Origin: Tomitella gaofuii
GTDB taxonomy: Bacteria > Actinomycetota > Actinomycetes > Mycobacteriales > Mycobacteriaceae
NCBI RefSeq assembly: GCF_014126825.1
Contig: NZ_CP059900.1
Location: forward strand, 2,494,954 to 2,558,953
Direction: 5' to 3'
Length of the DNA stretch: 64,000 nucleotides
In this document: positions 56,833-64,000 of the stretch, piece after piece
Numbering within the stretch: position 1 is the first letter of the stretch
Layout: the number at the start of each line of letters is the position of its first letter
Notes under the pieces: generated by a model
Databases searched by the model: none
What the model was told of the DNA's origin: nothing
What the model saw: the letters and a program-made list of their open reading frames with translations, nothing else
Program-made: the position numbers and the translations under genes

Positions 56833-57819
56833 ATGAGTAGCCCCGACACCGGCGTTTCCAAGACCCACCGCCCCCGCGCGATGAGCCGCGCGGATCTGGA
56901 TGCCCAGAGCCCGTCGGCCGACCTGGTCCGCGTCTATCTCAACGGGATCGGCAAGACTCCGCTGCTCACCGCGGCCGAAGAGGTGGAGCTGGCCAAGCGC
57001 ATCGAGGCGGGCCTGTACGCGCGGCACCTCTTGGAGACCCGCCCGCGGCTCGGTGCGGCCAAGAAGCGCGACCTCGCCACGATCGTGCGCGAGGGCCAGG
57101 CGGCCCGCCAGCACCTGCTGGAGGCCAACCTGCGGCTGGTGGTGTCGCTCGCCAAGCGCTACACGGGCCGGGGAATGCCGCTGCTGGACCTGATCCAGGA
57201 GGGCAACCTGGGTCTGATCCGCGCGATGGAGAAGTTCGACTACGCCAAGGGCTTCAAGTTCTCCACCTATGCCACCTGGTGGATCCGGCAGGCCATCACC
57301 CGCGGCATGGCCGACCAGGGCCGCACCATCCGCCTGCCGGTCCACCTGGTCGAACAGGTCAACAAGCTCGCCCGCATCAAGCGTGAGCTGCACCAGCAGC
57401 TGGGCCGTGAGGCCACCGACGACGAGTTGGCGGAGGAGTCCGGCATCCCCAAGGAGAAGATCTCCGACCTGCTGGACCACAGCCGCGACCCGGTGAGCCT
57501 GGACATGCCCGTCGGCACCGACGAGGAGGCCCCGCTGGGCGACTTCATCGAGGATTCCGACGCCACCGACGCGGAGACCTCCGTGATCGCCAACCTCCTG
57601 CACTCGGACGTGCGCTCGGTGCTCGCCACCCTCGACGACCGCGAGCAGCAGGTGATCCGGCTGCGCTTCGGCCTCGACGACGGGCAGCCGCGCACGCTGG
57701 ACCAGATCGGCAAGTCCTTCGGCCTCTCCCGCGAGCGGGTCCGGCAGATCGAGCGCGAGGTGATGGGCAAGCTGCGCCAGGGCGACCGTGCGGAGCGCCT
57801 GCGCGCCTACGCCGTCTGA
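56833..57819 (+). CDS. sigB: Stress-response sigma factor SigB (group 2 sigma-70)
   Basis: 328 aa. Regions 1.2 to 4 as in mycobacterial Sig[40 protein letters not shown], and the C-terminal helix-turn-helix [10 protein letters not shown]. It lacks the lysine-rich N-terminus of SigA. Directs general stress and stationary-phase transcription. AGGAGG seven bases before ATG 56833. The ECF-type promoter upstream ties it to an extracytoplasmic or redox sigma factor. A strong hairpin terminates it. Confidence 0.96.
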   Translation: MSSPDTGVSKTHRPRAMSRADLDAQSPSADLVRVYLNGIGKTPLLTAAEEVELAKRIEAGLYARHLLETRPRLGAAKKRDLATIVREGQAARQHLLEANLRLVVSLAKRYTGRGMPLLDLIQEGNLGLIRAMEKFDYAKGFKFSTYATWWIRQAITRGMADQGRTIRLPVHLVEQVNKLARIKRELHQQLGREATDDELAEESGIPKEKISDLLDHSRDPVSLDMPVGTDEEAPLGDFIEDSDATDAETSVIANLLHSDVRSVLATLDDREQQVIRLRFGLDDGQPRTLDQIGKSFGLSRERVRQIEREVMGKLRQGDRAERLRAYAV

Positions 57820-57914
57820 CGCCCGCGGGCCCGGTGCCGCGGCGCCCCGGGCCTCCCCCAGCATCGGGGCGCATGGTTCCCGCCCCGATTCCGCGCGGTT
57901 CCCCTGGCCGCGTA

Positions 57915-57950
57915 GCCCGCCCCCTCGGCCTCCCTTCCGAGGGGGCGGGC
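57915..57950. terminator. Bidirectional terminator between sigB and the acetyltransferase gene
   Basis: Perfect 14-bp stem GCCCGCCCCCTCGG / CCGAGGGGGCGGGC (57915-57928 and 57937-57950) with an 8-nt loop. No T tract. Confidence 0.65.
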
Positions 57951-57991
57951 GCCTGTCCGGCGCACCGCCACGCGCCGCGGGCCGGGACGGA

Positions 57992-60697
57992 TCACCGCAG
58001 GCGCCGCGGCCCCAGGTCCACCGGGCGCGGCTCGTGACCGATGCGCACCTGCGTCTCCAGCACCGCCACGCCCTCGGCGGAGGCCAGGATCGGCTCGCAC
58101 ACCAGCTCGCGCACCTCGGGGATGTCGTCGATCAGCGCCGACACCCGGTGCACCATGTCCACCAGGGCACCCTTGTCCACCGGCGCCCCGAACCCGTAGC
58201 CGTGCAGCAGCGGCGCACCCTTGGGCGCGTCGATGAGCTCGAGGGCCTCGTCCTCGGTCACCGGCAGCACGCGGTAGGCACGGTCGCCCAGCAGCGTCGA
58301 GATGACACCGGCGAGCCCGAACGAGATCACCGACCCGAACGACGGATCGTCCTGCACGGAGATCACGCAGTTGATCCCCTTGGGCGCCATCTTCTGCACC
58401 TGCACGACGTCGCTGCCCGAGAGCTCCGACACGTCCGCGTAGGCGTCGCCCACCGCCTCGGCCGACGACAGGTCCAGGCGCACCCCCATCAGGTCCGGCC
58501 GGCGCCGCCAGTCCGCCGCGCGCGCCTTGAGCGCCACCGGGTAGCCGATGTTCTCCGCCGCCTCGCGCGCGGACGGGCCGTCCGCCACCTCCACGTACGG
58601 CACCACGCCGATCCCGTAGCAGGCCAGCAGCGACGTGGACTCGCTGTCGGTCAGCTGCCGCTGCCCCCGCTCGGCGAGCCAGCCGTGCACCAGCGCCCGG
58701 GCCCGCTCGGTGTCGATGCCGTCCGGCCGGGTCATCGTCGACACGGGCACGTCGAGCCACCGCGAATACCGCCAGGCTCGTGCCAGCGACGTGGCGGCAC
58801 GCTCGGGGCCCGGGTAGGACGGGACGGAGCCGCGGGCGGGGTTGCCCCCGTCGTCGTGCACGGCGAGCATGTCCGGTATGCCCTCCTCGGCGAGGAACGT
58901 CGTCACTATCGGCTTCGCCGACTCCTGCGCGGCGTCCCGCAGCGCGGCCGCATACGGCTCGGGGGCCACCGCGATCGGCGGCACGAACACGGCCATCACC
59001 GCGTCCACCCACTCCGAACGCACCGCCGCGGTCACCGCGTCGGCGAACTCCTCCGGCGTCGCCCGGGCCCCCAGGTCCACCGGGTCCCCCGCGTCGAGCC
59101 CCTCGCTGCGCACCGCGTCCGCGGCAAGGACCCCGAGCGCGGTCGAGTTGCCGACGATCGCCACGCGCGGCCCCCGGGGCAACGGCTGGTAGGCCAGCAC
59201 CTGGGCGCAGTCGAAGAGCTGCGCGATGGAGTCGACGTGGATCACGCCCGACTGCTCGAACAGCGCCCGCACCGTCGCGTCGTCGATCTCCACGCCGGTG
59301 GCCGCGAGCGCCGGCGGCACCGCGTGCCGGCCGCTCTTCACCGCCACCACCGGCTTGCCCCGCGCCACCCGGCGGGCGATCCGCGAGAACTTGCGCGGGT
59401 TGCCGAAGCTCTCCAGGTAGAGCAGCACCACGTCGGTGTCCGGGTCGGTGTCCCAGTACTGCAGCACGTCGTTGCCGGAGACGTCGCCGCGGTTGCCCGC
59501 CGAGACGAACGTGGACAGCCCCAGGCGCCGCTTGGCCGCGCCGTCGAGGATCTGGATGCCCAGCGCGCCCGACTGGCAGAAGAAGCCGATCCGGCCGCGC
59601 CCCGGCAGCACCGGCGCCAACGTGGAGTTGAGCCCTACCGCCGTGTCCGTGTTCGCCACGCCCAGGGCGTTGGGGCCCACCACGCGCATCCCGTGCGCCC
59701 GGGCGGCCCGCACCAGCCGGCGCTCCTGCTCCTGACCGTCCGGCCCCGTCTCGCTGAACCCGGCGGAGACGACGACGAGCGCCTTGACCTCCTTGGCCAG
59801 GCAGTCCTCGAACACCTCGTCCATCGCCTCGGCGGGGACCGCCACCACCGCCAGATCGAGGTCGTCGGGGATGTCGCGCACCGAGGCGTAGGCGCGCACG
59901 CCGCGGACCGAGCGGTGCTCGGCGTTCACGGGGAACACCGGCCCGGTGAACCCGGCGCCCAGCAGGTTGCGCAGCACCGCGTGCCCCACCTTGGACGGGT
60001 CCGTGGAGGCGCCGATCACCGCGATCGACCGCGGGGTGAGCACGTTGCGCACGCTGCGCGCCTCCGCCGCGCGCTCGCGGGCGTTGCGCACCGACAGCAG
60101 CGCCTCGGTGGGGTCGATGTCGAACTCCAGGTGCACCACGCCGCCGTCGTAGCTGCGGCTGACCTGGTAGCCGGCCTCGCGGAACACCGACACCATGTGC
60201 CGGTTCTCGGCGAGCACCTCCGCAACGAACCGTTCGAGCCCGTTCTCCGCCGCCGCGCCGGCGAGATGCTCGAGCAGCACCGGGCCCAGCCCGCGGCCCT
60301 GGTGGTTGTCGGCCACCACGAAGGCGACCTCCGCGGACTTGCCGTCGTCGACGTTGTCGAGCCCCTCGTAGCTGCCCACGGCGATGATCTTGTCGCCGAG
60401 CTCCATGACCATCCCCACCCTGCGCACATAGTCGAGATGCGTGAAGTGGCGGACGTCGCGCGTCGACATCGTCGGGTAGGGCCCGAAATAGCGCAGGTAC
60501 CGGGTGCGCTCGGACAGCGTCGAGTGGAACTCGACCAGCTTGTCGCCGTCGTCCGGCGTGATCGGGCGCATGCGCACGGCCCGACCGTCCGACGCGAGGA
60601 CGTCGGCCACCCAGTGCTCGGGGTAGTGGTAGACCTTCCCACTGGGGGCGGTGGCGTCGAGGTCTGCGGGTGCGGGCGTGTCAGTCTCGTGGGTCAT
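57992..60697 (-). CDS. GNAT / acyl-CoA synthetase (ADP-forming)-like protein acetyltransferase
   Basis: 901 aa. N-terminal GNAT domain (residues about 35-190; acetyl-CoA loop NHQGRGLGPVLLEHL near 125), then CoA-binding (PRSIAVIGAST near 235), succinyl-CoA-ligase-like (GFFCQSGALGIQILD near 370) and C-terminal ATP-grasp domains. The phosphorylatable histidine of true ADP-forming synthetases is not evident after VVAVKSGRH, where the usual SHTG is missing, as in Pat enzymes. GNAT-first order matches Streptomyces PatA (type II). Overlaps the AcuC-like gene by 17 bp. Confidence 0.88.
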   Translation of the reverse strand: MTHETDTPAPADLDATAPSGKVYHYPEHWVADVLASDGRAVRMRPITPDDGDKLVEFHSTLSERTRYLRYFGPYPTMSTRDVRHFTHLDYVRRVGMVMELGDKIIAVGSYEGLDNVDDGKSAEVAFVVADNHQGRGLGPVLLEHLAGAAAENGLERFVAEVLAENRHMVSVFREAGYQVSRSYDGGVVHLEFDIDPTEALLSVRNARERAAEARSVRNVLTPRSIAVIGASTDPSKVGHAVLRNLLGAGFTGPVFPVNAEHRSVRGVRAYASVRDIPDDLDLAVVAVPAEAMDEVFEDCLAKEVKALVVVSAGFSETGPDGQEQERRLVRAARAHGMRVVGPNALGVANTDTAVGLNSTLAPVLPGRGRIGFFCQSGALGIQILDGAAKRRLGLSTFVSAGNRGDVSGNDVLQYWDTDPDTDVVLLYLESFGNPRKFSRIARRVARGKPVVAVKSGRHAVPPALAATGVEIDDATVRALFEQSGVIHVDSIAQLFDCAQVLAYQPLPRGPRVAIVGNSTALGVLAADAVRSEGLDAGDPVDLGARATPEEFADAVTAAVRSEWVDAVMAVFVPPIAVAPEPYAAALRDAAQESAKPIVTTFLAEEGIPDMLAVHDDGGNPARGSVPSYPGPERAATSLARAWRYSRWLDVPVSTMTRPDGIDTERARALVHGWLAERGQRQLTDSESTSLLACYGIGVVPYVEVADGPSAREAAENIGYPVALKARAADWRRRPDLMGVRLDLSSAEAVGDAYADVSELSGSDVVQVQKMAPKGINCVISVQDDPSFGSVISFGLAGVISTLLGDRAYRVLPVTEDEALELIDAPKGAPLLHGYGFGAPVDKGALVDMVHRVSALIDDIPEVRELVCEPILASAEGVAVLETQVRIGHEPRPVDLGPRRLR

Positions 60698-62003
60698 CCG
60701 GGTCCAGTCCGAGTAGGGGGAATACGTTGTCGCGGGTGTCGGCGATGGCCGCGTCGATGCGGGCCAGGTCGCGCTCCGCCTTGTCGATCTGGGTCACCGC
60801 GCTCAGCGGCAACGGGTCGGACCGGCCGCTCCACGGCTCGAAGTCCACCTCGCCCCCGTCGCCCATCGTCTCCGGCGCCTCGGCGCTGAGCATGAGCTCC
60901 GGCGACGCCGATTCGGCGACGGCGCGCGCGGCCTCCCGCCACGGTTCCGGCGTGGGCGTGTCGACGGGGACATCGACGTCGAGGACCGTGGCGAGCAGGT
61001 GCGTCCACGACCGCGGCACCACCCTCGTGACGCCGTATCCGCCGCCGCCGGTGGACAGCCAGCGCCCCTCGCACAGCTCGTCGGCCAGGTCGCGGATCGC
61101 GCGGAAGGCCGCACGGTGCCCGTCGACGGTGAGGTTGAGGTCCGCCAGCGGGTCCTCACGGTGGCTGTCCACCCCGCATTGGCTGACGATGATCTGCGGG
61201 CGGAACGCGCGCAGCGCCCCCGGCACCACCGCGTGGAAGGCCCGCAGCCACAGCGCGTCGGCCGTGCCGGGGAGCACCGCCAGATTCACCGCAGACCCCT
61301 CCGCATCGCCGAAACCCGTCTCCGCCGGCCAGCCGGTGTTCGGCCACAGCGTCGCCGGGTGCTGGTGGATCGACACGGTGAGCACGCGCGGGTCGCCGAC
61401 GAACGCGCGCTGCACGCCGTCGCCGTGGTGCACGTCCACGTCGACGTAGCCGATGCGGTCGAAGCCGTTGTCCAACAGCCAGGAGATGGCGATCGCACAG
61501 TCGTTGTAGACGCAGAACCCCGCGGCATGGTCGGACATCGCGTGGTGCATGCCGCCGCCGATGTTCACCGCCCTGCGCGCCGCCCCGGAGGCGATGGCCC
61601 GCGCCGCGGCGAGCGATCCGCCCGCCAGGATCGCGCTGGCCTCGTGCATGTGCGCGAACACCGGGTTGTCGTCGGTGCCCAGGCCGTGCTCCACCCGGCC
61701 GTGCGGATCGCGCACCGCCGCGATGTACCCGGGCGTGTGCACGCGCAGCAGCTCGCCGTCCGAGGGCTGCGAGGGGCGGAGCGTCTCCGCCCCGTCGAGC
61801 ACGCCGAGTTCCCGGGCCAGACGCATCGTCAGGTCGAGCCGCGCGGGATTCATCGGGTGGGTGTCGCTGAGCCGGTAGGACAAGTACTCGTCGGTCCAGA
61901 CGACCGCCGGCCGCCGGTTCCGGGCCGCCCGACCGGCGGCCCGGAACCGCCGCTCGCGCGCAGCGGGCCGGCCACGTCCGGCTCCGTGTGAGGTGACATG
62001 CAC
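60681..62003 (-). CDS. acuC: AcuC-type histone-deacetylase-family protein
   Basis: 440 aa class I HDAC-like zinc hydrolase. Active-site blocks: GGGMHHAMSDHAAGFCVYND (His pair and following), VDVDVHHGDG with the zinc aspartate and histidine near residue 190, and SQCGVDSHREDP. In Bacillus AcuC removes acetyl from acetyl-CoA synthetase. Here it leads an operon with the acetyltransferase, which starts inside its last codons. GTG 62003 is the only in-frame start seen; the first 30 residues are Arg/Ala-rich and unlike homologues. Confidence 0.9.
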   Translation of the reverse strand: MHVTSHGAGRGRPAARERRFRAAGRAARNRRPAVVWTDEYLSYRLSDTHPMNPARLDLTMRLARELGVLDGAETLRPSQPSDGELLRVHTPGYIAAVRDPHGRVEHGLGTDDNPVFAHMHEASAILAGGSLAAARAIASGAARRAVNIGGGMHHAMSDHAAGFCVYNDCAIAISWLLDNGFDRIGYVDVDVHHGDGVQRAFVGDPRVLTVSIHQHPATLWPNTGWPAETGFGDAEGSAVNLAVLPGTADALWLRAFHAVVPGALRAFRPQIIVSQCGVDSHREDPLADLNLTVDGHRAAFRAIRDLADELCEGRWLSTGGGGYGVTRVVPRSWTHLLATVLDVDVPVDTPTPEPWREAARAVAESASPELMLSAEAPETMGDGGEVDFEPWSGRSDPLPLSAVTQIDKAERDLARIDAAIADTRDNVFPLLGLDPDDPRD

Positions 62004-62157
62004 CCGACGCTACTGCCCGCCGGGCTCCGACGGGCACTGCGCGGCGGATCGCCCCGGCTGTGGCGTGCACCGCACGATCGCGGCGCACTGCGCGTCCGGC
62101 TCGCACCGCCCCCGACCGATCGTCCACAATGGTCACTCCCGTCGCAGCGGACGACGA

Positions 62158-62163
62158 TAGACT
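62158..62163 (+). promoter_or_regulatory. Candidate ideR promoter -10
   Basis: TAGACT, 43 bp before the ideR start. A GAAGGA Shine-Dalgarno follows nine bases before the GTG. No clear -35. Confidence 0.45.
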
Positions 62164-62205
62164 GGCGAGGACGTGAGGGGACAACCTAGTGAAGGATCCG
62201 ACAGA

Positions 62206-62898
62206 GTGAAAGATCTGGTGGACACCACGGAGATGTATCTCCGCACCGTCTACGAATTGGAGGAGGAGGGGGTCGTCCCGCTGCGCGCCCGCATCGCCGA
62301 GCGCCTCGAGCAGTCCGGCCCCACCGTCAGCCAGACCGTCGCACGCATGGAGCGCGACGGACTGATCCGCGTGGGCGCGGACCGCCGCCTGGAACTCACC
62401 GACTCCGGCCGCGAGATCGCCGTGTCCGTCATGCGCAAGCACCGGCTGGCCGAGCGGCTGCTGGTCGACGTGATCGGGCTCGACTGGGAGGAGGTGCACG
62501 CCGAGGCGTGCCGCTGGGAGCACGTGATGAGCGAGGACGTCGAACGGCGCCTGGTCTCGGTGCTGGGCCGGCCCACCACCTCGCCCTACGGCAACCCCAT
62601 TCCGGGGCTCACCCAACTGGGCATGGAGCAGGCGGCCGTGACACCGCCGTCGGAGTTGACGCGGCTCAGCGAACTGCCGCAGGGCACGCCGACCGCCGTG
62701 GTGATCCGCCGCCTGGCGGAGCACGTGCAGGTGGACACGGAGACGCTCGGCGCGCTGCGCGATGTGGGCGTGGTGCCCAACGCGCGCGTCACCGTCCACG
62801 TGGACGGCGACGGCGTGCGCATCACCGCCGTCGGCCACGAGTCGTTCCGCCTGCCCGACGACCTCGCACACGCCGTCCAGGTGGAGAAGATCGCATGA
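62206..62898 (+). CDS. ideR: Iron-dependent repressor IdeR/DtxR
   Basis: 230 aa, closely matching M. tuberculosis IdeR. N-terminal winged helix ([20 protein letters not shown]), dimerisation and metal domain with H-A-E-A-C-R-W-E-H (Cys102, Glu105, His106 type ligands), M10 in DTTEM, and a C-terminal SH3-like domain. Represses siderophore and iron-uptake genes when Fe2+ is bound. GTG 62206 is chosen by alignment; the longer frame upstream is not conserved. Overlaps galE by 4 nt (ATGA). Confidence 0.97.
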   Translation: MKDLVDTTEMYLRTVYELEEEGVVPLRARIAERLEQSGPTVSQTVARMERDGLIRVGADRRLELTDSGREIAVSVMRKHRLAERLLVDVIGLDWEEVHAEACRWEHVMSEDVERRLVSVLGRPTTSPYGNPIPGLTQLGMEQAAVTPPSELTRLSELPQGTPTAVVIRRLAEHVQVDTETLGALRDVGVVPNARVTVHVDGDGVRITAVGHESFRLPDDLAHAVQVEKIA

Positions 62899-63941
62899 CC
62901 GGCGGTGACCGTCCGGCACCGATGCGCCTGCTCGTCACCGGCGGCGCCGGCTACGTGGGCAGCGCGTGCGCGACCCTGCTGCTCGAGCAGGGGCACCACG
63001 TGACCGTGCTCGACGACCTGTCCACCGGCAACCGCGATGCCGTGCCCGACGGCGCCGACTTCGTCGAGGGGGACACGGGCGCGGACGCCGCACGGGTGCT
63101 CGACGCGATGGCCGCGGACGGCCGCGGCCCGGCCGACGGCGTGCTGCACTTCGCCGCGATGTCGCTGGTCGGCGAGTCGGTGGAGGCACCGGCGCAGTAT
63201 TGGCAGCGCAACGTGATCACCACGCTGGCCCTGCTGGACGCGATGCGCGCCGCCGGCGTGCCGCGGCTGGTGTTCTCCTCGACCGCCGCCACCTATGGCG
63301 AGCCGCAGCGGGTGCCGATCACCGAGGACGCGCCCACCGCGCCCACCAATCCCTACGGCGCGACCAAGCTGGCGATCGACCACGCGATCACCTCGTACGC
63401 CGCCGCCTACGGGCTGGCCGCGGTGAGCCTGCGGTACTTCAACGTGGCCGGGGCATACGGCGCCGCGGGCGAGAACCGCGCGGTGGAGACCCACCTGATC
63501 CCCCTCGTGCTCCAGACCGCCCTGGGCCACCGCGAGTCGATCTCCGTGTTCGGCCGCGACTGGCCCACCGAGGACGGAACGGCGGTCCGCGACTACATCC
63601 ACGTCCTCGACCTGGCCGAGGCCCATGCGCTGGCCCTCGACCAGGCCACCCCCGGCAGCCACGCGATCTACAACCTCGGCAGCGGAGCCGGCTTTTCCGT
63701 CCAACAGGTGATCGACGCCTGCGCACGCGTGACCGGCCGCGACATCCCCGTCGTCGACGCCCCGCGACGCCCGGGCGACCCGGCGGTCCTCATCGCGTCG
63801 AGCCGCAAGGCCGTCGACGGGCTCGGCTGGCGCCCCTCGCGCACCGGCCTGGACGAGATCGTCGCCGACGCGTGGCGCTACCTGCAGGATCTGGGTCCGC
63901 GCGCACGGTCCGCGCCGCGGCAGCAGTCCCCGCAGCGGTAG
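62895..63941 (+). CDS. galE: UDP-glucose 4-epimerase
   Basis: 348 aa extended short-chain dehydrogenase. NAD loop [10 protein letters not shown] near residue 15, catalytic Ser in SSTAATYG and YxxxK as YGATK near residues 155-159. Interconverts UDP-glucose and UDP-galactose, which supplies galactan for the arabinogalactan wall. Starts in the ideR stop (ATGA), the dtxR-galE arrangement of Corynebacterium. The C-terminal 15 residues are a Arg/Gln/Ser tail. Confidence 0.94.
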   Translation: MTGGDRPAPMRLLVTGGAGYVGSACATLLLEQGHHVTVLDDLSTGNRDAVPDGADFVEGDTGADAARVLDAMAADGRGPADGVLHFAAMSLVGESVEAPAQYWQRNVITTLALLDAMRAAGVPRLVFSSTAATYGEPQRVPITEDAPTAPTNPYGATKLAIDHAITSYAAAYGLAAVSLRYFNVAGAYGAAGENRAVETHLIPLVLQTALGHRESISVFGRDWPTEDGTAVRDYIHVLDLAEAHALALDQATPGSHAIYNLGSGAGFSVQQVIDACARVTGRDIPVVDAPRRPGDPAVLIASSRKAVDGLGWRPSRTGLDEIVADAWRYLQDLGPRARSAPRQQSPQR

Positions 63942-63966
63942 CACCCGCACGCCGTCACGACGCCGC

Positions 63967-63996
63967 GCCCGCGGCGGCCTCACCGTCGCCGCGGGC
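63967..63996. terminator. Terminator-like hairpin after galE
   Basis: Perfect 10-bp stem GCCCGCGGCG / CGCCGCGGGC (63967-63976 and 63987-63996) with a 10-nt loop, 25 bp after the galE stop. Confidence 0.5.
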
Positions 63997-64000
63997 AGCC

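Noticed and set aside
57788-60889. Plus-strand open frame of about 1,030 codons opposite the acetyltransferase gene
   Set aside because: It is the antisense of a well-supported 901-residue gene, rich in Arg/His/Pro, with no domain signature.
63955-64000. Possible C-terminal end of a minus-strand gene at the right edge (ends AAAGAAS then TGA)
   Set aside because: Only 14 codons are visible, alanine/glycine-rich, and they coincide with a 10-bp terminator-like stem after galE. Not enough to call a gene.

Overview
The window is high-GC (about 70% or more) actinobacterial chromosome. Gene content and order point to the order Mycobacteriales (mycolic-acid actinobacteria) outside Mycobacterium itself. 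Evidence: phosphatidylinositol-mannoside genes (pgsA, PIM acyltransferase), the arabinan transferase aftC, coproporphyrin-branch haem genes, sigA, sigB and ideR lie in blocks that run parallel to M. tuberculosis Rv2611c-Rv2614c, Rv2669-Rv2682c, Rv2689c-Rv2703 and Rv2707-Rv2711. galE directly follows ideR, as in Corynebacterium. The genus cannot be fixed from the sequence alone.

Layout. 1-4000 (minus): thrS, HIT/Ap4A-phosphorylase-like gene, pgsA and PIM acyltransferase, joined by stop/start overlaps. 4171-5817: divergent DinB-like gene and WYL regulator. 5926-7246: tRNA-Val(CAC) on the minus strand facing away from tRNA-Gly(GCC), tRNA-Cys(GCA), tRNA-Val(GAC) and a second identical tRNA-Gly(GCC), with recognisable promoters and terminators. 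7384-17228: accessory molybdenum-hydroxylase cluster (MFS transporter, MobA-like cytidylyltransferase, MoxR ATPase, CoxE, XdhC, CoxS-CoxL-CoxM, CoxG); the large subunit has the form II active-site loop AYRGAGR. 17237-33522: conserved block GNAT, zapE, RibD-like reductase, TAP-type lipoprotein, aftC, msrB, hemQ-hemY-hemE, DUF3000, HSL-type hydrolase, wax ester/TAG synthase, RNase D-like, dxs. 33859-46805: RNA methyltransferase, APC permease, ceoB/ceoC, DUF3159, OB-fold, alpha/beta hydrolase, DUF3710, dut, DUF3093, DUF4193, cei, suhB, ppgK. 47074-57819: sigA, KhtTU-like antiporter pair, DUF7455, SF2 helicase, YihY, DUF3039, DUF3099, methyltransferase, sigB. 57992-63941: a GNAT/acyl-CoA-synthetase-like lysine acetyltransferase overlapping an AcuC-type deacetylase, then ideR-galE.

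How the genes work together. The 8.6-17.2 kb cluster supplies the three subunits of a molybdenum hydroxylase plus cofactor insertion, maturation and membrane attachment. hemE-hemY-hemQ form one haem operon. The acetyltransferase and deacetylase overlap by 17 bp and probably set protein acetylation in step with acyl-CoA supply. KhtT (RCK_C) probably gates the adjacent KhtU antiporter.

Regulatory themes seen directly. About ten genes have TANNNT (or a close match) placed 6-8 nt before the start codon and no Shine-Dalgarno sequence, which is the leaderless-mRNA layout. dut and the DUF3093 gene appear to fire from overlapping divergent -10 elements. sigB has an ECF-type GGGAAC-N18-CGTT promoter. 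I see no IS element, CRISPR array, prophage or integrase.
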